From Paraescarpia echinospica (lineage: Eukaryota; Annelida; Polychaeta; Sabellida; Siboglinidae), in the NCBI GenBank assembly GCA_020002185.1, contig CM034534.1:17607087-17671086 (forward strand): a DNA stretch of 64,000 nucleotides, in the 5' to 3' direction. Every line of letters starts with the position of its first letter. Position 1 is the first letter of the stretch. The position numbers were made by a program, and so were the translations under genes. The notes beneath the pieces were generated by a model that worked only from the letters and a program-made list of their open reading frames with translations, made no database searches and had not been told where the DNA came from. This document shows positions 22,641 to 34,099 of this stretch, one piece after another.

Positions 22641-23855
22641 ACAAACTTTTTTTGAACTGGCCCGATTAATGTACAAACTACATCAACACATTTCCATTTT
22701 TTCACAATATTTAATCACATACGTGAATGTCTATCATGAATATCTTATATGTAGGTACATGATATATTAAACAGTAAAATTTTTAAAATTAACTATATAT
22801 ACACTAACATAATAGAGCTAAGTTACACTATCATAACACAACTTAGCATTGCATATATATATATATATATATATACGCTGTATACGTATGCATAAATAAT
22901 TAAAATTATGCCTTAAAAAAGGTAAAAACATGTATGTAAGCACACTGCTTGCATAAAAAATGCAAATTATAAAATAGTATTTTTAATTACCAAACTAGCC
23001 TATAATAATAATAAATATTGTTCCAAATGTATGCCCCGATTGTTCAAACTCTGCCCAAAGCTAGTATTGGTATTTAACTGTATTAGTGTTGCACTCAGAT
23101 GCATGTATACTGTATATTTGCCACTTCTTTTTAGGTGTTTCCTGGTTTATTCGGTGACACCAAAAGACAATGTGGCCTTCAGCTTGCCGACGTTGGTCAC
23201 ATTACGAAATACATTTTTGTCACCAGTCAAATTTGGATTTAGGCCGTATTTATTTGTAGATAAAGAAAAAAGCATGCCTAACTCTGACCTACAACTGAGA
23301 CAACTTCCAAACATTGTAACATTTAGTCCAAAGGATGCAGCAAAACTATGAAAAATGGCGATCAGACTCTTGGAAAACTGCACTGCCAGTGGTGATGCCA
23401 CCGATGTTTAGACTTGACGTTCATTGGCTTTGCTATTGAATCCAACTGTTCGTGTGATAAAAATTCAGTTTTGACAAACTATTGTTGAATTATTACCAAA
23501 GTTGTGTGTCCTATAACTGAGTCAGACCTAAGAATTCAAAAGAAGTATGCATTGGATGTAGCCTTGCCGTGTTTGCCGAGATAAACCAGTGGGGTTTGTG
23601 AACCGGCAGTGTCGGGCCGATAACTTGAACATTTTGGCAAATTGAATCGGCGGGATGGATTTCGAATCGGTGGCCGCCAATTCAAAGGCCTTAATTTTGA
23701 ACACTGCATACAACATAGGACATTTATATCCATCATGAAGTTAGAGCCAATGTGGAAAACATAGCTGTGTATGTCAGTGACAGGGCAGATGACCAGCATG
23801 GTATTTAAAATAGTCACTGTGAACATCAATATCTTGTTCTCGTGAGCATTCTCAG

Positions 23856-23905
23856 TGTGTGTGTGTGCGCGTGTGTGTGTGTGTGTTTGTGTGTGTGCAT
23901 GCATG
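23856..23905. repeat. TG microsatellite
   Basis: (TG)n with CG interruptions in the intron downstream of exon 10. Confidence 0.85.
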
Positions 23906-23967
23906 TGTAACACTGGGCAGATATGTATATTATATCCATGGTAGGTTACCAAGTTGGACTCACATAC

Positions 23968-24074
23968 CTGCCCACTGGCAGTCGCACTAGTCAGCTGGGC
24001 TGATGCAGCGGTCTGTCGTGTGGATGGCTGAGGTTGGTCATGGACAGCACCCACAGGTCGTTTAGAGGCAGCTG
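23968..24074 (-). CDS. Gene B exon 10 (linker of macrodomain module 1)
   Basis: 107-nt exon with GGTAG acceptor and CAG/GTATGT donor, phase 1 in and 0 out. Low-complexity linker AASKRPVGAVHDQPQPSTRQ, then TAASAQLTSATASGQ. The shift from phase 1 to phase 0 recurs in exons 15 and 20, marking the start of each macrodomain module. Confidence 0.65.
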
Positions 24075-24399
24075 CTACCAACACAGCAAAGTTATTTCAT
24101 GACACAGTTCATACAGTATTGTTTTGCGAATGTAGTGCATGTATGCTTCGCAGTTGAAAGTACCAGGTTTATATGTAGCATTTAAGAATAGAACTTGGTG
24201 TTAATTAAAGTGAAATCAGAATGACACAATATAAGCCCTGATTTAATCAGTTGAGCAATCGTTATTCTACAACACAAGTCACTAACGAGCGACAAGCTGG
24301 CAGCAATGCCGTAACTTGCGTAGGTGACATGTTTACGATTCTGGGATGGATTCATGGGTTCAAGCAAAATATTAGACGCGGGGAAATCAGGGATTGATG

Positions 24400-24510
24400 T
24401 CAACAGTCGGGGGTGCGTATTATACATGATGATATAAAAATTCTATCAAAATTTAGTAAAAGTCATGGTGCGTATTATACATGGGGGCATATTATACACG
24501 GAAATTTACG
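24400..24510. repeat. Possible pogo/Tigger-type transposon end
   Basis: Contains GTGCGTATTATACATG twice and then CACGGAAATTTACGGTA. Similar GTATTATAC...TTTACGGTA ends are familiar from pogo-like or other TA-inserting transposons in animals. The partner end was not found. Confidence 0.3.
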
Positions 24511-24513
24511 GTA

Positions 24514-26048
24514 TATGTATACTGTTATGAATGCTCAAAGATTGGAAATATAGATTAACAGTTTTGCTTGCACACTTTTAAATTGCACTAATTGAAACTT
24601 ACTTGAACGTATGATGTTTTCTTAAAGCCATAAAGGTGACATGAACAGATTAAAAAAAACATTATAGTAAATAGAATATATACAAAGTAAGGTGATCATG
24701 TAATCAAAAAAATTAATAAAAATTTAGTTTTCATAAAATTACGCAAATAAGAACGTTTCCTCACAGAACGTCTAAGACATTTTGCATTCGGCTGTTTCCG
24801 TGAGCGTGACATAATATGTGTCAAAAAAGCTGGCAGCTGGTCGCCATTCGCTTCATATTGGTTTTTCGAAGTTAGCCATGTGCGCACAATAGAGATAACA
24901 TCCTTCCGGTAGAAGTCAGTTCCTTCCAGTTTGAAGGTACAATTAGTGTGCGTGTGCAACTCCGACAACTTCCTTCCGATTTTAAGAGAATAAAGAGCGA
25001 ACTTTTACTTTCTGACTTAACCATTAAAACTACCACCTACAGCTGCCAAACTTCTCACATATCTTACATACATATACACACACTTCTTCTTCTATGTGCC
25101 ATGTCTGTCACAGGCGTTGGCGATCATGGCCCTCCAAACCGCACGGTCGTGTGTAGTTTGTAGCAGTCCTGTTGTGCTCCTTCCACACCATGTTGCGAGA
25201 CTATCTATTATTTTTATTCTCTGGCGTCCTCTGGATCTTTTTCCTTCTATTTTTCCTGTTGTTACTATTTGTTCTAACTTTTTCTTTCTCATGACATGGC
25301 CTATAAATCGTGCTTGTTGTGTTCTAACTTTGTTGATGATCTTTCTTTTTGATTTGGCTGTCCTAAGGATGACTTCATTGCTTTGCTTTGCAGTCCATGG
25401 CACTCGCAGCATTCTTCTTAAGAACCATATTTCAGTGGCTTCTATGGTTTTTTGTGAGCTTTTGGTTATTGTCCAGGATTCACATCCATGTAGCAATATG
25501 GGCTCTATGTAGCACTGCAGTACACGTTTTCTCACTTCAATTGATATATTTTTATTTGTTAAAATGTTTTTTATGTGCTGAAAAACAATTCTCTGAAATT
25601 CCTATAATGATCAAAATTCACAAAACAAACTCAACTAAAACTTGACATCGCCAGCGGCGACTACCCACAACTCCGCGGTTACTGTAAAATCGAAGTTGTA
25701 TCGAGGTGTCACTACATAAATGAGCTTCAAAGAAATTCCGTACAATGGTGCTATCATTACTGTGTGCATAGAATCCCTGTATGAAGATAAAGCTTTACAC
25801 AGGGACTCCATGTGCACTTGTTCACGACGCCTCGACACAATAGTTTTACAGACAGCTGTAAGCGCGTCTTACATTGCCTAGTGAAACAAATATGTGGTTT
25901 ACATGCAAAGAATGCATTAGCAAAGTACATATATGTATACTGTTATGAGTGCTCAAAGGTCGGAAATATAGATTAACAGTTTTGCTTGCATACTTTTAAG
26001 TTGCACTAATTTAAATTTAATGTTACTTGAACTTATGATATGTTTTCT
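24514..26048. repeat. Direct ~115-bp repeats flanking a LINE fragment
   Basis: 24514-24630 and 25928-26048 are direct copies (sharing TGTATACTGTTATGA, GGAAATATAGATTAACAG and TTTTGCTTGCA). They enclose about 1.3 kb that includes the LINE fragment at 25092-25620. The repeats either belong to a tandem duplication or form the ends of an unrecognised element. Confidence 0.6.
25092..25620 (-). mobile_element. 5'-truncated RTE-like LINE, C-terminal fragment
   Basis: The minus strand reads MRKRVLQCYIEPILLHGCES, then FLRRMLRVPWTAKQSNEVIL, then FIGHVMRKKKLEQIVTTGKI and GKRSRGRQRIK. This is the region after the reverse transcriptase in RTE-type LINE proteins (LlYGcEtWt, RRmLrvpW, GHvmR...GKieGkRsRGR). 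Only the 3' part was inserted. It ends near CTTCTTCTTC. Confidence 0.75.
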
Positions 26049-26390
26049 TAAACATTTGTATATTTATGGTAGGGCTCATTATAAGTTATAATAATTAATG
26101 AATATTGCAACATAGATATTATATTAATGAAGGTTGTACTATACAGATGGCAAGGTAGTGTCAGCCACAGTACAAGACACATACACAGTGACTTTTTTCT
26201 ACTCCCTTGGCAGGAGAGAAGATAGGGTTGAGGGTGTCCAAGGGAAGTGAAAAGACTGTGCTGGACATGCAATATAGTGGTCTTAGGGGATAGCTAGGCA
26301 CTGTAATTGGCAGGAATGTGAGGGATAACCATTGGCTAGTTTTAAATGACAATGACATAGGGAGTTGTAAGAGAGAACTGAGAGAAGAGG

Positions 26391-26475
26391 GTGGACAGGG
26401 GCATACAGTGTGCAGGGTGTGCAGCCAGGAGGGTGGACAGGGGCATACAGTGTGCAGGGTGTGCAGCCGGGAGGG
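26391..26475. repeat. 42-bp tandem duplication
   Basis: Two near-identical units starting GTGGACAGGGGCATACAGTG, period 42 bp (14 codons in either direction). The surrounding 26.05-26.98 kb shows open frames without recognisable domains; I see no gene there. Confidence 0.7.
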
Positions 26476-26989
26476 TTTCCCTCCAGCTTGGGCTGGGAGG
26501 TGAGGCTGAGCTGACTCAGTGTCACAGCTGGGCTGGACTGGCATGGTCAGGGTTTACAGTATGTATGGAGTATAATAAAGAGTAAGTTTGTCAAGGTTTA
26601 TTTATTAGTCGGTTTGTATTATTATTTACAGTCGGTACCCTCCGCTACAACCGATTTAATTGACATTTTTCAAAGTGACAATACTAAGACATTTGAATCA
26701 GTGTCTGATGTAAGATTTCATTTATACTCTGCAGCTTTTCAGTTAGACATTTCACCAGTCTGGATTTGCACAACAATCATGGATCTTTTACACACTCATT
26801 GTTATTTGGTGTATGAGTTTTAAAATATCTTCCTTGTGCAAATGTTCATTTGTTCGAATAAATACTAATGCTCAAGCTAATGTCTTAGCACAAAAATGTT
26901 GCCTTTGCAGCTCTACCATTAAATCTTCCCTATTTCACTCTTGCTGTGGTACTATGTACACCTCAAGTCTTTGGTCTAAATAAAAAAAA

Positions 26990-27370
26990 ACAGTGTTTAA
27001 AAGATATTACTGTTGTATATAACAAGTTTTAGAATTATACACAATTTGTCATCACGCTGCAGTGCAAGTTTTATGTTTGCTACAAACTGTGTTAAATCTT
27101 TTACTGAACGTATGCGTTCATCGTTATCTAGCTTATTATGTTGTCTTCAACAGTCTGAAAGTCCACTTTTTGTGAAATATTTTTATACTGATATACATTT
27201 TAGAAGTCCTATGTTTAAATACAGGACTACCCAACTGTATACTTGAATGCATAGTTTATATAAATTTTTTATTAACCATCTATTTTTTATTCCATAATAT
27301 CTTTTGTATTTTATATACTTGTATTTGGTGTATACATACCAACTTTTGTCTGAAATAAACAGTATTATCA
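26990..27370 (+). mobile_element. LINE 3' fragment
   Basis: Reads LSSRCSASFMFATNCVKSF in the same arrangement as MRCSASLMFVSSDTDC of the LINE at 50240-51265, and ends in the same way (TCTGAAATAAA...). A 5'-truncated copy of the same CR1/L2-like family. Confidence 0.5.
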
Positions 27371-27705
27371 TCAGTGTTTCCCCATGGTAAAATGCTGGGT
27401 GAGGTCGTAGGGGTGGGCTACATGAGTACTGCAGATGCAAAGCATTGCTACAGGGGTCTGGGGAGATTTTTTAGGCCTTGTTACCATGCTGACAGAGTCA
27501 GACATTACTTGGCAATTAATGAGTGAATGAATGGGAAGCCAACGAGGCCTGTCCCATCAGCCTTGTGTGAAAAAGGGTTTTGGCTGAGGACTAAAGTTCA
27601 AAGGACCATTGAATCCCTTTGGACAGGCAGCAATCACACTGTTCCAATATCACCTGCTTGTAAACATCAGAGCAGATAGTGAGAGGCACATTATAGTAAA
27701 ATAAC

Positions 27706-28002
27706 TGCTGGCCCCCTCTAAATGCCACTAGTCTTTAATTACCCGTTTTCACCAGTCATCTTTGAAGACTGGCAGACGGGTCTCTGGCAAAGCCCATAGC
27801 AACCACGATAGTCTTTGTTTGATTCAACTCTGGGATTAAACATACTAAACATAACCAAACCCAGATAGTTTGTAAAAATATTATATACAATACACAGCGT
27901 TAACCAACATGCCCAATATATGTTTAAACAGTGACAATCAACATTGAGTATAATGTTCTTAAATTGCTGATTAGAAAAACCTTCATAATTTTATGAAAAA
28001 CA
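27706..28002. repeat. Dispersed repeat, copy 2
   Basis: Second copy of the family at 15519-15783, same orientation, with a 40-bp insertion carrying GAAGACTGGCAGACGGG. The flanks 27370-27700 and 28003-28440 show no genes. Confidence 0.75.
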
Positions 28003-28443
28003 TGCTCAACTCACAAAGTTGTAATGACAATAACAACTTTAATTTTGTTCTTTTTACTTTTAAACCTATATAACCGGGATACAAATGGTATATTATCTAT
28101 GCTGAAATAAAAATAATAAAACAGTGTATTTTGCCATCTACTGCGAACAGCTGAATTTTAATGAAATAATTGTCAGTCATATCAGTTTGATTTGTTTTGG
28201 AATAGTTCTTGTCTGCAAATATTCAGGCAGGAGTAGCCTAGTGGTAATGCCTTCTCCAAGCTATCAACAAAGGCTGTTGTGCCATGTTTGACTCATAAAA
28301 TACCATATATGGTTAAACTAATATGATCAATGTCCTTTTCTAACACTAACCTGACAACACCAAAATGTTTTGCTCACAAACAAAGCTAGTAAACCATAAT
28401 GCTGTCAAGAACTTATTACTACAGGACAGTACAGGTATCTTAC

Positions 28444-28578
28444 TGTTAGCATCTTGAGGCTCACTGTAGCCAACTTGTACAGGATCCAGACATTGAGGCT
28501 TCACTCCTGTTGTTGGTCGGACAGTCAAAGTGGCGCCTTCTAGGGAGAATGTTGGCACTGAGAGTACCTCCTGAGCAG
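28444..28578 (-). CDS. Gene B exon 9 (RRM C-terminal half)
   Basis: 135-nt exon with GGTTGTAG acceptor and AACA/GTAAGA donor, phase 1 to 1. AAQEVLSVPTFSLEGATLTV supplies alpha2 and beta4 of the RRM begun in exon 8 (pattern AxxVL...L.G..L.V). A less conserved tail follows (KPQCLDPVQVGYSEPQDAN). A degenerate second RRM-like unit starting in the tail cannot be excluded. Confidence 0.75.
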
Positions 28579-28599
28579 CTACAACCCAAACAGTAGAAT

Positions 28600-30120
28600 G
28601 TGCTCATAAATAAAAAAGCATGTTTAATCTCACACAATGTAAGTTAACTTTTTATATTACATGTTTTACGGGCCCAACGACATTAATTTCCTGGATCTAG
28701 AATAAAAATCACAATATTCGTTTTTTATTGCCGCCGATGTCATTATTTCTTAACTGAACCTGTTAAGTCATAAATACAATATCTTACTATTCATGAGAGA
28801 AAATGCCCTCTTACTGTATGGGGTTTGAATCGAACAGTTTTGGTCATTTGGCCTTTTAACAATGGTTGCTACCCCACGTGCATGCTTTTCTTTGCATATG
28901 ATGTTACCAACTATTACATTAAATACTGTCACCCCCGCGTGAAATAACATATCAGCTGTATGCTGTGACCAGCTATGAGTCGGTCCATGGGGTTGGCCGC
29001 GGTGCATCTGATCACGTGCATCTGATAGCCCAAAGTCGTCGAATGCCGCCACCATCTTTTGATTCCGTGCCTCGTTTTGAGAACTACGGCTAGTTCCCTG
29101 TCTCATTTGCATAAGTTTAAAGCTAAATAAGGAGATTGTTGGGATTTGGGACCTGGTTTCAATGTGGAAAATTTTACTTTGGCTAAAAAGGGTGTGACTA
29201 TTGACATAACTGACAGATAGTCAAGAAGACGGCGGTTCTTTTGATACCATGGACTACTTTTGGCGTGTTTCATCAGTTCATATTTTTATTTTCATTTCAC
29301 ATTTGATGGACCTTCTAAGTTAGTGCTAAAATAGTGACTTAGCGGTGAGTAACTGATAAAAAATGGGCCAAGTGGCCCTGAAGTCCTTTGGACTAATACG
29401 TCTATATGTGACCCCGGCTGACCAAAATGAGTGATAAGTCGGAAAAATTGTAACATTGTTTTCTTACATCCTTGTAAAGGTTTGGTAGGGTGCTTTACAC
29501 GGTTTCAAAAAATATGACTGCTACAAAAATTGTCAAAGTTATGGAGCATTGAACATGGTGTGGATCAAAAAGTGAAAATGAAGAAAACGGCTGTTGAAAT
29601 GTTACATTCTATATGCAAATGGATTGCATGGAAATATTACATGCACAACATTCAAATGTGGCACACAGTATGTAATATGTATGTTATGTTGCAATGATAC
29701 ACTGGAAGTACAAATGTGTTGCTACAAAGACTTATCAAGTTATGCCAGATTATGTCTTCATGTGTAAAACTAAGAAGACAGATTATTTGATAGCATAAGG
29801 TAGACTCACTGTTTGACACAGTTTAAAACCTACAGGCAACTGTCCAGTTTAACAGGGGTCTAGTGGCTTATTGTTGTCTGTTGACACAAGCTACTGCCAG
29901 TGACCAATTACATATTAGTCACAGTTTCCATCAACCAATAGCAGGCAGAGAATCTTAGCACCACAGCTGGGTGTAATACGCAACCAGATCCACCACTGAT
30001 TCATGGTCAAGTAGATTAGCTCAATGCACCAACTAAGACAATACACAACACTGTGAGTGACAGTGTCCAGAATGAGGCCTAAGCAGTGTTCTCATTGCTG
30101 AATAGATCAATTAAACATGC
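28600..30120. other. Intron sequence without recognised gene
   Basis: Only short open frames. 28768-29112 is open on the minus strand, but its sequence shows no domain. 29820-30010 resembles 31080-31250 (GGCAACTGTTCAG-like, AACAGGGGTC, GTGACCAATTA), so an old dispersed repeat is present. Confidence 0.5.
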
Positions 30121-30189
30121 CAAGTGGGTGACATTCTGCACAAGTGTTCATTAATCCTTAGTGATTGTTCAGAACACCAGACTGACCAC

Positions 30190-30760
30190 ATACCTAAACA
30201 AAGCGAATGTAATAGGTGAAGAACAGGCAGTGTTCAAATAGGGGTATTGGTTGAATTGTATTTGTCTCGACGCAAAAGGCTTTATTGTGCCTTCATCGAT
30301 TATAAGAAAGCATTTGATTTAGTAGATCAGTCCTCCCTGTGGTCTAAGATAATTTCATGCGGTATTAATGTTATTGTGTTGAAGGTTGTATACAACATAT
30401 ACAAAAATGCTAAATCATGTATAAATCAGGCCAGGCTATGTCAACCTTCTTCTCATGTGATGTATAGTAAGTATGGCAAGGAGAAGTCCTTTGTTATTTG
30501 CTATTTACCTGAATCATTTTGAACACTGTTAGTCACAATTATAACGGACTTGACATGGCAGCTGATTAAATTTACAACAACCTTAGTGATGATGATGTAG
30601 AAAATGTATGTTCTACTATATGCTGATGACACTAGAATGATTCAATCAAATACAGATTTCTTGCTTGTGTATAGCGGAACTATGTCAACTCTTCTAATGG
30701 TTGACATTTGGTTGTTTCATTTCAACTATATTGTGAATCTGTAATTATTAGTCTATATTG
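30190..30760 (+). mobile_element. CR1/L2-like LINE fragment (reverse transcriptase)
   Basis: Degenerate RT: LTTYLNKANVIGEEQAVFK, then CAFIDYKKAFDLVDQSSLWS (the AFIDYxKAFDxV motif), and VLLYADDTRMIQSNTDF near 30612-30665 with the YADD catalytic box intact. The middle is deleted or frameshifted. Plus strand, antisense to gene B. Confidence 0.7.
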
Positions 30761-31111
30761 ATACAATTGATTTACACAGTACCATGTCTACACAAGGCAT
30801 GGCAAGCGTAAACAGAACAGTAGAATTCATTTGATATCAATAAAGTGTAGGATATTTCACTCTATAGTTGTCCAGAATATTAATTTTCTATGTTTGTCAC
30901 CTACAGGTGACAGAATATTAATTTTCTATGTTTGTCACCTACAGGTTTCTACAGACAATACATATTTAACCAATAGACACCACAGTCACACCATTTTATA
31001 ATAATTAAATGAACACCAAAATAAACACAACTTTCAATTATAGAAAATCAATAGTTTTGAAGATACAGTTTGACAGTTTTAGGCAACTGTTCAGTCTAAC
31101 AGGGGTCAATT

Positions 31112-31378
31112 GTGTCTACTCTGCCTGGGAGCTGTGACCAATTAAAGATTAGTCAAGGTCTCAATGGAACAGTAGCACTAGGCAGCAGAGATTAGTCTTG
31201 GTGTTGACTTTGTGGCACAATAAACAAAATCTACTGTTGGGGGTGTCTACTCTGCCTGGGTGCTGTGACCAATTAAAGATTAGTCAAGGTCTCAATGGAA
31301 CAGTAGCACTAGGCTGCAGAAATTAGTCTTGGTGTTGACTTTGTGGCACAATAAACAAAATCTACTGTTGGGGTGGTC
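31112..31378. repeat. 131-bp tandem duplication
   Basis: Two almost identical copies, each starting GTGTCTACTCTGCCTGGG and containing ATTAGTCAAGGTCTCAATGG and ATAAACAAAATCTACTGTTG. High identity indicates a recent event. Confidence 0.85.
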
Positions 31379-31429
31379 TCAAGGGCCCTTCTCAAAACCA
31401 CATCACTAGATAATGTAAAACTTTTGCAC

Positions 31430-31760
31430 TTTGAGGGCCCCTTAGATTTCTTGTATATAGTGGCAGCACCCTAAGATACATCTATGCAAAATTAGAAAAA
31501 AAGTTGCTGAACAGTTTAAAAAAAATAGACAAAATGTTACATTTTTACCTCTTTTGGGGTCCTTGGAGGCCCTAGGGAGCCCTTAGAATGATTCAATCAA
31601 ATACAGATTTCTCGTGCATAGTGGCAGTGCCCTAAGATATGTCTATGCAAAATTAGAGAAAAAGTTGCTGAACGGTTTCTGAGATACGGCAGCTAACAGC
31701 GGACGTCGGACGCAGAGTGATGGCAATAGTCCCTTGGACCTTCGGCCAAAGGACTAAAAA
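31430..31760. repeat. Dispersed repeat with internal duplication
   Basis: Two copies about 150 bp apart share GTGGCAG, CCCTAAGATA, TCTATGCAAAATTAGA and AAAAGTTGCTGAAC. The unit ends GGACGTCGGACGCAGAGTGA and CCTTCGGCCAAAGGAC. The second copy carries about 20 bp identical to the LINE fragment at 30630-30660. Confidence 0.6.
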
Positions 31761-32219
31761 CAATCTTTATTGTGAATTAGATATGTCAATCTGTTAGTGT
31801 CTGAAACTACATGAAGCAAGTCATAAAAATAATTGTTGATGCATTTCACACTGCCGTGTCTTTCACTAAAATGGTAATTACAAGTAACACGTGGAGATTT
31901 ATATAAATTTTCACGTAGTCACATATCTTATTATTTAAATGTTATAATATATTTGAACATGCACTACGATCTTTTTCATGACATTTTAATTTTATTTTTA
32001 TTCCGATTCCCATCACTGCTTTCTGGACAATCCTGCCCGTAAAACATAATGAAAAAGTCTGGACTGAATAAATTAAAATATAGATTTTAAATTTGCACGC
32101 TAACATTGGTGTTGCAGCATTTGTTAGATGGAACAAATAAATATATATGTTATATATACATAAACAACTTATTTCTCTTATGTGGCCAGTGTCCAACTTA
32201 TTTCTTTTATGTGGAACAA

Positions 32220-32310
32220 CTATATATATATATACATTATATATATATATATATGCTAGATGGAACAAATAAATATATATACATTATATATATATACGTA
32301 AACAACTTAT
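32220..32310. repeat. AT microsatellite with short duplication
   Basis: (TA)n runs and repeated GATGGAACAAATAAATATAT and AAACAACTTATTT...TTATGTGGCCAGTGTCC blocks between 32120 and 32335. No gene is seen between 31.8 and 33.0 kb. Confidence 0.7.
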
Positions 32311-33090
32311 TTTTCTTATGTGGCCAGTGTCCACCCTCTCCACAAAGGACCATGTAAAACGGGTGACCGTTCTACAACCTCCTACCTTCCACACAAAACA
32401 TATTTTACAACAATATTAAAGGAACTAACAGACAATATTTTTATTAACGCAAAGCTAATCTGGCCACTGTCAGCAAGAGGGGCCATGAAACAAGTGAACA
32501 CAGTATAGTCACTTGCACGGTTTCTGCTGTATCAAGGTTTCTGCCGCATTTTGATATTTTGCTGGATCTCACACTAGATACGTCTTTTGTCACTGGGAGC
32601 AAAGTACGCCTACAAACTGGCAACTAAGTTATTTTTCTCAAATTAAAACGAGGCAAACAGGTTTTTGTTTAATATTTTGATAGCGAAAACAGATCACATA
32701 CCTACACAGTGACGTAAACATCCGTAATATTTCATTTTATCGGAAGAAATTGCAAGCAACCGTTCACATTAATCACCACAGGAAAGTTATCAAACAGCTT
32801 GTGGTGTTTATACAATTAATGCGTTGCGTCTTGTCGTACAGTGATGATTTTGAACATGATGCAGCAGAAACTGAGTGCTTCCATTTGACACATGAAGTGA
32901 TATTGTGTTACAAATATTGCATTTCACTAAAAACTTGACCGTTTGCTTGCATTCTATTGATGAAATAAGTACTTCTGATTAATAATATCAACACGTTGCA
33001 GAACGATTTCTAAAATGTTTGTTGAAAACTGCATATTATGATTGTGTACAGCAGAAACCGAGTGGACCAGTATACATATAAAATACTAAC

Positions 33091-33537
33091 CTTCAGCAGT
33101 TGTAAACGTGATGTATGTAACATCTTTGTTAGGGTGACGCTGCACACGCTGAATGTTGTCTTCATCATCGGTAAGTTTGCTCTCAAACAGCAGCACTATG
33201 GCGTCTCCTGTTGTTGACGGCTTAAGTCCAGTGACCTGTAAGGTTCTTCCTTCCCACTCATTCTGTGCAGCTCTATTTCTGCCTGTGCCAGACTCTGCCT
33301 GCTTGCGTGACTTGTCCTCTCTGCCTAATTCACCCAGTCTGTGTGACTCATCCTGTGGATGAGTGACACTCTGTGGACGAGTGACGTCCTGTCCACGAGT
33401 GACATCCTGTCCATGAGTGACATCTGGTCTGCGAGACTCCTCCAGTCCATGAGTGTCATCCTTTCCAATTGCGCGAGATGCTGTCAGTACATCACTACCC
33501 AGTTTCAATATAGGCATGTCGAGTACAGTATGTGCAA
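33091..33537 (-). CDS. Gene B exon 8 (hexapeptide-repeat linker and RRM N-terminal half)
   Basis: 447-nt exon with TTTCTGCAG acceptor and GAAG/GTTAGT donor, phase 1 to 1. After a short start (VAHTVLDMPILKLG) comes a polar linker with a six-residue repeat of the form VT(H/R)(G/P)Q(D/S), about four copies. It is followed by a basic stretch (REDKSRKQ) and then beta1-alpha1-beta2-beta3 of an RRM: RTLQVTGLKPSTTGDAIVLL, FESKLTDDEDNIQRVQ, DVTYITFTTAE. PARP10/14-type proteins carry such RRMs ahead of their macrodomains. The RRM is completed by exon 9. Confidence 0.8.
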
Positions 33538-33789
33538 CTGCAGAAACACAAACAACACAAATACAATGGCATGTCACACAATAACAATATCATCACCACA
33601 CAGTTAACATACAATTCTCTCACGACAAGATACTTGCTAAAGTTAAAATGGTGTTTGTTATTTGGCATGTGTTGAGAGAAAGTGGTAATGCAACTTTTCA
33701 TTTGAAGCAATTATACCAACATTATTGTACATTTTTCTGTTGAAAATCTGCACGGAATGGCATGGATGTGATATTCAGTAGTCATGTTT

Positions 33790-34090
33790 ATTATCATCAT
33801 CACCATCAGTTTGCACCTGCAGTGTCCCACGGTTGGGCGAAGGCCTCAGAATACAGTTTCCAGATCTGCCTGTCTTGCGCTATCCTCTGCCAGATGGTGC
33901 CCTTCCAGTACTCGTCTAGTTCGTCTCTCCACTGTCCCGCTGGTCTTCCTCTAGATCGTTTCCCTTCATAATGTCTCCAGGTTGTGGTACGCGATGTCCA
34001 TCAGTTATCTTGTAGTCTGCTGATGTGTCCTGCCCTGGACCGCTTCTATCTTCTGATTTCTTCTATCACGTCTATGACCTTTGGGAGGGA
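33790..34090 (-). mobile_element. LINE C-terminal fragment
   Basis: The minus strand reads AGHISRLQDN, then TTTWRHYEGKRSRGRPAGQW and IWQRIAQDRQIWKLYSEAFA. This is the post-RT tail of an RTE/jockey-type LINE (aGHi.R..d.rW...GKRsRGRP...W...A.dR..W). It is broken and 5'-truncated. Confidence 0.6.
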
Positions 34091-34099
34091 ATGGCAGTA

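Noticed and set aside
22438..22770. Open frames with CLPA or GRQA repeats
   Set aside because: Direct products of the GCAG microsatellite.
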